Below, in pieces: positions 6,863 through 9,177 of a stretch of 9,177 nucleotides of DNA. A program made the position numbers and the translations under genes. The notes under the pieces were generated by a model. That model was given only the letters and a program-made list of their open reading frames with translations. It had not been told where the DNA came from and ran no database searches. How positions within the stretch are numbered: the stretch's first letter is position 1; each line of letters begins with the position of its first letter. The stretch comes from JANWYU01 sp964655485 (GTDB lineage: Bacteria; Bdellovibrionota; Bdellovibrionia; Bdellovibrionales; Bdellovibrionaceae): positions 1 through 9,177 of the forward strand of contig CAZZMS010000023.1 in the NCBI GenBank assembly GCA_964655485.1. The letters are read 5' to 3'.

Positions 6863-8065
6863 ATGGCACAAGCACAGGCAGCGCCTCAAACACAAGTTTA
6901 CCCTTTTAAACCAAGTCAGGGTTTAAAAACCTTCGCCGTAGGTAGCACGGCCGTGGGGCTTTTAATTTTGCTCGTAGGATTGATTCAAAATCCCGAGCGA
7001 ACTTGGGCCTCGTGGTTAACGGCTTTTGTTACCGTGAGTGGAATCAGTGTAGGGGGGTTCTTCTTTGTGGCCATCCAGCATATTGCTAAAGCGGGATGGA
7101 GTGCCTCCATTCGTCGCCTAGCTGAGGGATTCAGCGCGTTTTTCCCAGTCCTTTTGATCGGCAGTCTTCTCACCCTAGCTGGAGTGGGACATCTCTTTCC
7201 TTGGGCGAATCCAGAATATATTGAGGCTCATGCTCTGGTAAAAGCCAAATTGGGCTACCTGAATGTGCCTTTTATGGCGGTCCGCTTGATCATTTTTGCT
7301 GGTCTTATGTGGTTTTTTGCTAAAAAAATTGTGGGTAACTCCTTGGCGCAAGATATCTCGGGAGATGAAGCCCTCACGCACAAAAACCTGACCCTTTCCG
7401 TGATATGGGCACCGCTGTTTGCACTAAGTTTTTCTTTCTTCTGCGTAGATTTAGTGATGTCGCTTATGCCTACTTGGTACTCCACTATTTTTGCTATCTA
7501 TATTTTTGCAGGTAGTTTTCAGGCGGCTTTGGCACTTTTAATTTTGATCATGATCTACATGAAAAATCGTGGTTACATCACGGGTTACTATGGAGCCGAT
7601 CATATCCATGATGTGGCAAAGTTTTTGAAGGGTTTTTCTGTATTCTGGGCCTACATTGCTTTCTCTCAGTTCATGTTAATTTGGTATGCCAATATCCCCG
7701 AGGAGACTGAGTTTTTCCTTATCCGTGCGCAAGGTGGTTGGATGACCGTATCTTTGGCCTTGTTGGTGTTTAAGTTTATCATTCCCTTTTTAGCCTTGTT
7801 ACCCAGAGGTTGGAAGCGCAATGAGTCTCATGTGGCGGCTGTAAGTCTGATTGTCATAGCCTCTCAATATCTTGATATTTTTTGGTTAGTGGCGCCAAAC
7901 TTTAACGAGCATCAACTCGTATTTGGTTTCTACGAGCTGGGTGGGATTTTATTTATGGTGGGTGTTTTTACTCTCGCTTTACTCCGTTTCTATCAAAGTC
8001 ACTCTTTGGTAGCGATTAAAGATCCACGTATGCACGAGTCCCTGGCTCATCATGTGACTTACTAA
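6863..8065 (+). CDS. actF: Alternative complex III subunit ActF, second NrfD-like membrane protein
   Basis: ActF is the second polytopic membrane subunit of ACIII, distantly related to ActC. It is placed next to ActC in known structures and has been discussed as part of a possible proton path. The 400-residue product has about ten hydrophobic segments, near 22-41, 48-74, 88-112, 134-153, 175-199, 206-233, 253-276, 293-314, 322-344 and 352-376. Family-typical stretches include SVDLVMSL-like FCVDLVMSLMPTWYSTIF (193-210), GFSVFWAYIAFSQFMLIWYANIPEET (257-282) and NESHVAAVSLIVIASQYLDIFW (320-341). The strings WAYIAFSQFMLIWYANIP and PTWYSTIFAIYIFAGSF are the ones I rely on most. The usual next genes in many ACIII loci encode cytochrome c oxidase; here isocitrate dehydrogenase follows after 48 bp. 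The product is full length with no frameshift. Confidence 0.94.
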   Translation: MAQAQAAPQTQVYPFKPSQGLKTFAVGSTAVGLLILLVGLIQNPERTWASWLTAFVTVSGISVGGFFFVAIQHIAKAGWSASIRRLAEGFSAFFPVLLIGSLLTLAGVGHLFPWANPEYIEAHALVKAKLGYLNVPFMAVRLIIFAGLMWFFAKKIVGNSLAQDISGDEALTHKNLTLSVIWAPLFALSFSFFCVDLVMSLMPTWYSTIFAIYIFAGSFQAALALLILIMIYMKNRGYITGYYGADHIHDVAKFLKGFSVFWAYIAFSQFMLIWYANIPEETEFFLIRAQGGWMTVSLALLVFKFIIPFLALLPRGWKRNESHVAAVSLIVIASQYLDIFWLVAPNFNEHQLVFGFYELGGILFMVGVFTLALLRFYQSHSLVAIKDPRMHESLAHHVTY

Positions 8066-8113
8066 TGAGTTATTTGTGGGATATGGTTAAAGCGAGAGCC
8101 GCGAGGTAACATT

Positions 8114-9177
8114 ATGTTCAAAAAAATCGTCGTAAAAAATCCCGTAGTGGAACTTGACGGAGATGAAATGACCCGCATCATGTGGGCTTTCATCAAGGAA
8201 AAACTCATCCTACCCTATCTCGAGATCGACTTAAAGTATTTTGACTTAGGAATTGAAAACCGTGATCGCACGGAGGACCAAGTTACGGTAGATGCCGCTC
8301 ACGCGATCAAGAAATACGGGGTAGGGGTCAAGTGTGCCACGATTACCCCAGATGAAGCGCGGGTTAAAGAGTTCCATCTGAAAAAAATGTGGAAATCCCC
8401 GAATGGGACTATCCGTAACATTCTTGATGGAACCGTATTTCGCGAACCTATTATATGTAAAAACATTCCGCGTCTCATTCCCAACTGGACTCATCCTATT
8501 GTGATTGGTCGGCACGCTTTTGGGGATCAATATCGCGCGACCGACATCAAAATTGATCGTCCGGGGACTTTGAAACTTCGTTTTGAGCCCAAGGATGGCA
8601 GCACCCCTCAAGAATGGGAGATTCATGCTTTTGACGGTGCTGGCGTAGGCATGGGGATGTTTAACACTTTAAAGTCCATCGAGGGTTTTGCACGTAGCTG
8701 TTTTCAGTATGCTCTGATGAAAAAATGGCCTCTGTATTTTTCGACAAAAAACACCATCTTGAAGCAGTACGATGGTTTATTTAAAGACGTTTTTCAGTCA
8801 ATTTACGAGAAAGAGTACAAAACTCAATTTGAAGCTGCGGGAATCAGCTACGAGCATCGCTTAATTGACGATATGGTCGCCAGCAGCCTTAAAATGCACG
8901 GGGAGTTTGTTTGGGCGTGTAAGAACTATGATGGAGATGTACAATCAGACACAGTAGCCCAAGGCTTTGGGTCCTTGGGTCTTATGACCTCGGTGTTACT
9001 CACTCCTGATGGACAAGTCATGGAGTCCGAGGCTGCGCATGGTACTGTGACCCGGCATTATCGCTTGCACCAGCAAGGTAAAAAAACCAGCACCAATCCG
9101 ATTGCGTCGATTTTTGCTTGGACGAGGGGTTTGGATTTTCGTGGGAAATTGGATCAAAACAACGACTTACGTCGTTT
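8114..9177 (+). CDS. icd: NADP-dependent isocitrate dehydrogenase, eukaryote-like homodimeric type (3' end outside window)
   Basis: This TCA-cycle enzyme oxidatively decarboxylates isocitrate to 2-oxoglutarate with NADP+. The frame stays open to the right edge for 354 codons; the family is about 400-415 residues, so roughly 50-60 are missing. The sequence closely follows animal IDH1/IDH2. It has VVELDGDEMTRIMW near the start, the substrate loop KSPNGTIRN (94-102), GRHAFGDQYRATD (132-144; Arg133 corresponds to human IDH1 Arg132), Lys212 in STKNTI, metal-binding Asp252, Asp275 and Asp279, and AAHGTVTRHYR (307-317). Arg314 and His315 in that last motif are the NADP-selecting residues of this family. 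GAGG (8103-8106) lies 7 nt before the ATG. It differs in kind from the E. coli-type Icd. No promoter is evident in the 48-bp gap, so read-through from the act operon is likely but unproven. Confidence 0.95.
   Translation, partial: MFKKIVVKNPVVELDGDEMTRIMWAFIKEKLILPYLEIDLKYFDLGIENRDRTEDQVTVDAAHAIKKYGVGVKCATITPDEARVKEFHLKKMWKSPNGTIRNILDGTVFREPIICKNIPRLIPNWTHPIVIGRHAFGDQYRATDIKIDRPGTLKLRFEPKDGSTPQEWEIHAFDGAGVGMGMFNTLKSIEGFARSCFQYALMKKWPLYFSTKNTILKQYDGLFKDVFQSIYEKEYKTQFEAAGISYEHRLIDDMVASSLKMHGEFVWACKNYDGDVQSDTVAQGFGSLGLMTSVLLTPDGQVMESEAAHGTVTRHYRLHQQGKKTSTNPIASIFAWTRGLDFRGKLDQNNDLRR

Noticed and set aside
1284..8065. Polysulfide reductase, tetrathionate reductase or formate-dependent nitrite reductase complex
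   Set aside because: NrfD and PsrA/PsrB-like parts fit those families singly. The pentaheme ActA, the ActB fusion, DUF3341 ActD, monoheme ActE and two NrfD-like subunits in this order are specific to ACIII.
8044..8100. GGCTC (8044-8048) and GAGCC (8096-8100) as a terminator between actF and icd
   Set aside because: Only five base pairs with a loop of nearly 50 nt and no T-tract; not a terminator.
8246..8626. Minus-strand open frame of 126 codons opposite icd
   Set aside because: It is antisense to the conserved isocitrate dehydrogenase, whose own frame is open to the window edge and clearly coding.

Overview
The window is a single-strand block of respiratory genes, all on the + strand, from what looks like a Gram-negative bacterium of moderate GC content. 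The Gram-negative reading rests on c-type cytochromes with lipoprotein-type N-termini, a Tat-exported iron-sulfur protein and a di-heme peroxidase. ACIII operons occur in several phyla (Bacteroidota, Rhodothermota, Myxococcota and Bdellovibrionota-like deltaproteobacteria, Acidobacteriota and others). I cannot fix the phylum from this sequence. A Bdellovibrionota or other deltaproteobacterial-type host is only a weak guess.

Layout: (1) 1-560 is the 3' end of a di-heme cytochrome c peroxidase / MauG-family gene, closed by a strong intrinsic terminator at 581-613. (2) 614-758 is an intergenic control region with a perfect 8-bp inverted repeat (718-737) just before the next gene. (3) 759-8065 is a complete, tightly packed six-gene operon for alternative complex III (ACIII, a quinol:cytochrome c / oxidase oxidoreductase): actA (pentaheme cytochrome c), actB (molybdopterin-oxidoreductase-like plus four-cluster ferredoxin fusion), actC (NrfD-like membrane subunit), actD (DUF3341 membrane protein), actE (monoheme cytochrome c lipoprotein) and actF (second NrfD-like subunit). 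(4) 8114-9177 is the 5' part of an NADP-dependent isocitrate dehydrogenase of the eukaryote-like homodimeric type, running off the right edge.

How the genes work together: by family knowledge, ActC (possibly also ActF) takes electrons from menaquinol or ubiquinol in the membrane. ActB carries three [4Fe-4S] and one [3Fe-4S] cluster and relays them to the five hemes of ActA. The monoheme ActE, or a terminal oxidase docked to the complex, receives them next. ActD is a small accessory membrane subunit. ACIII replaces the cytochrome bc1 complex. The cytochrome c oxidase genes that often follow actF are not here; isocitrate dehydrogenase follows instead, 48 bp downstream and possibly co-transcribed.

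I see no mobile element, CRISPR array, RNA gene or evident new system. The points most worth checking are the lipoprotein-type N-terminus of ActA, the palindrome ahead of actA, and the ACIII-icd adjacency without oxidase genes.
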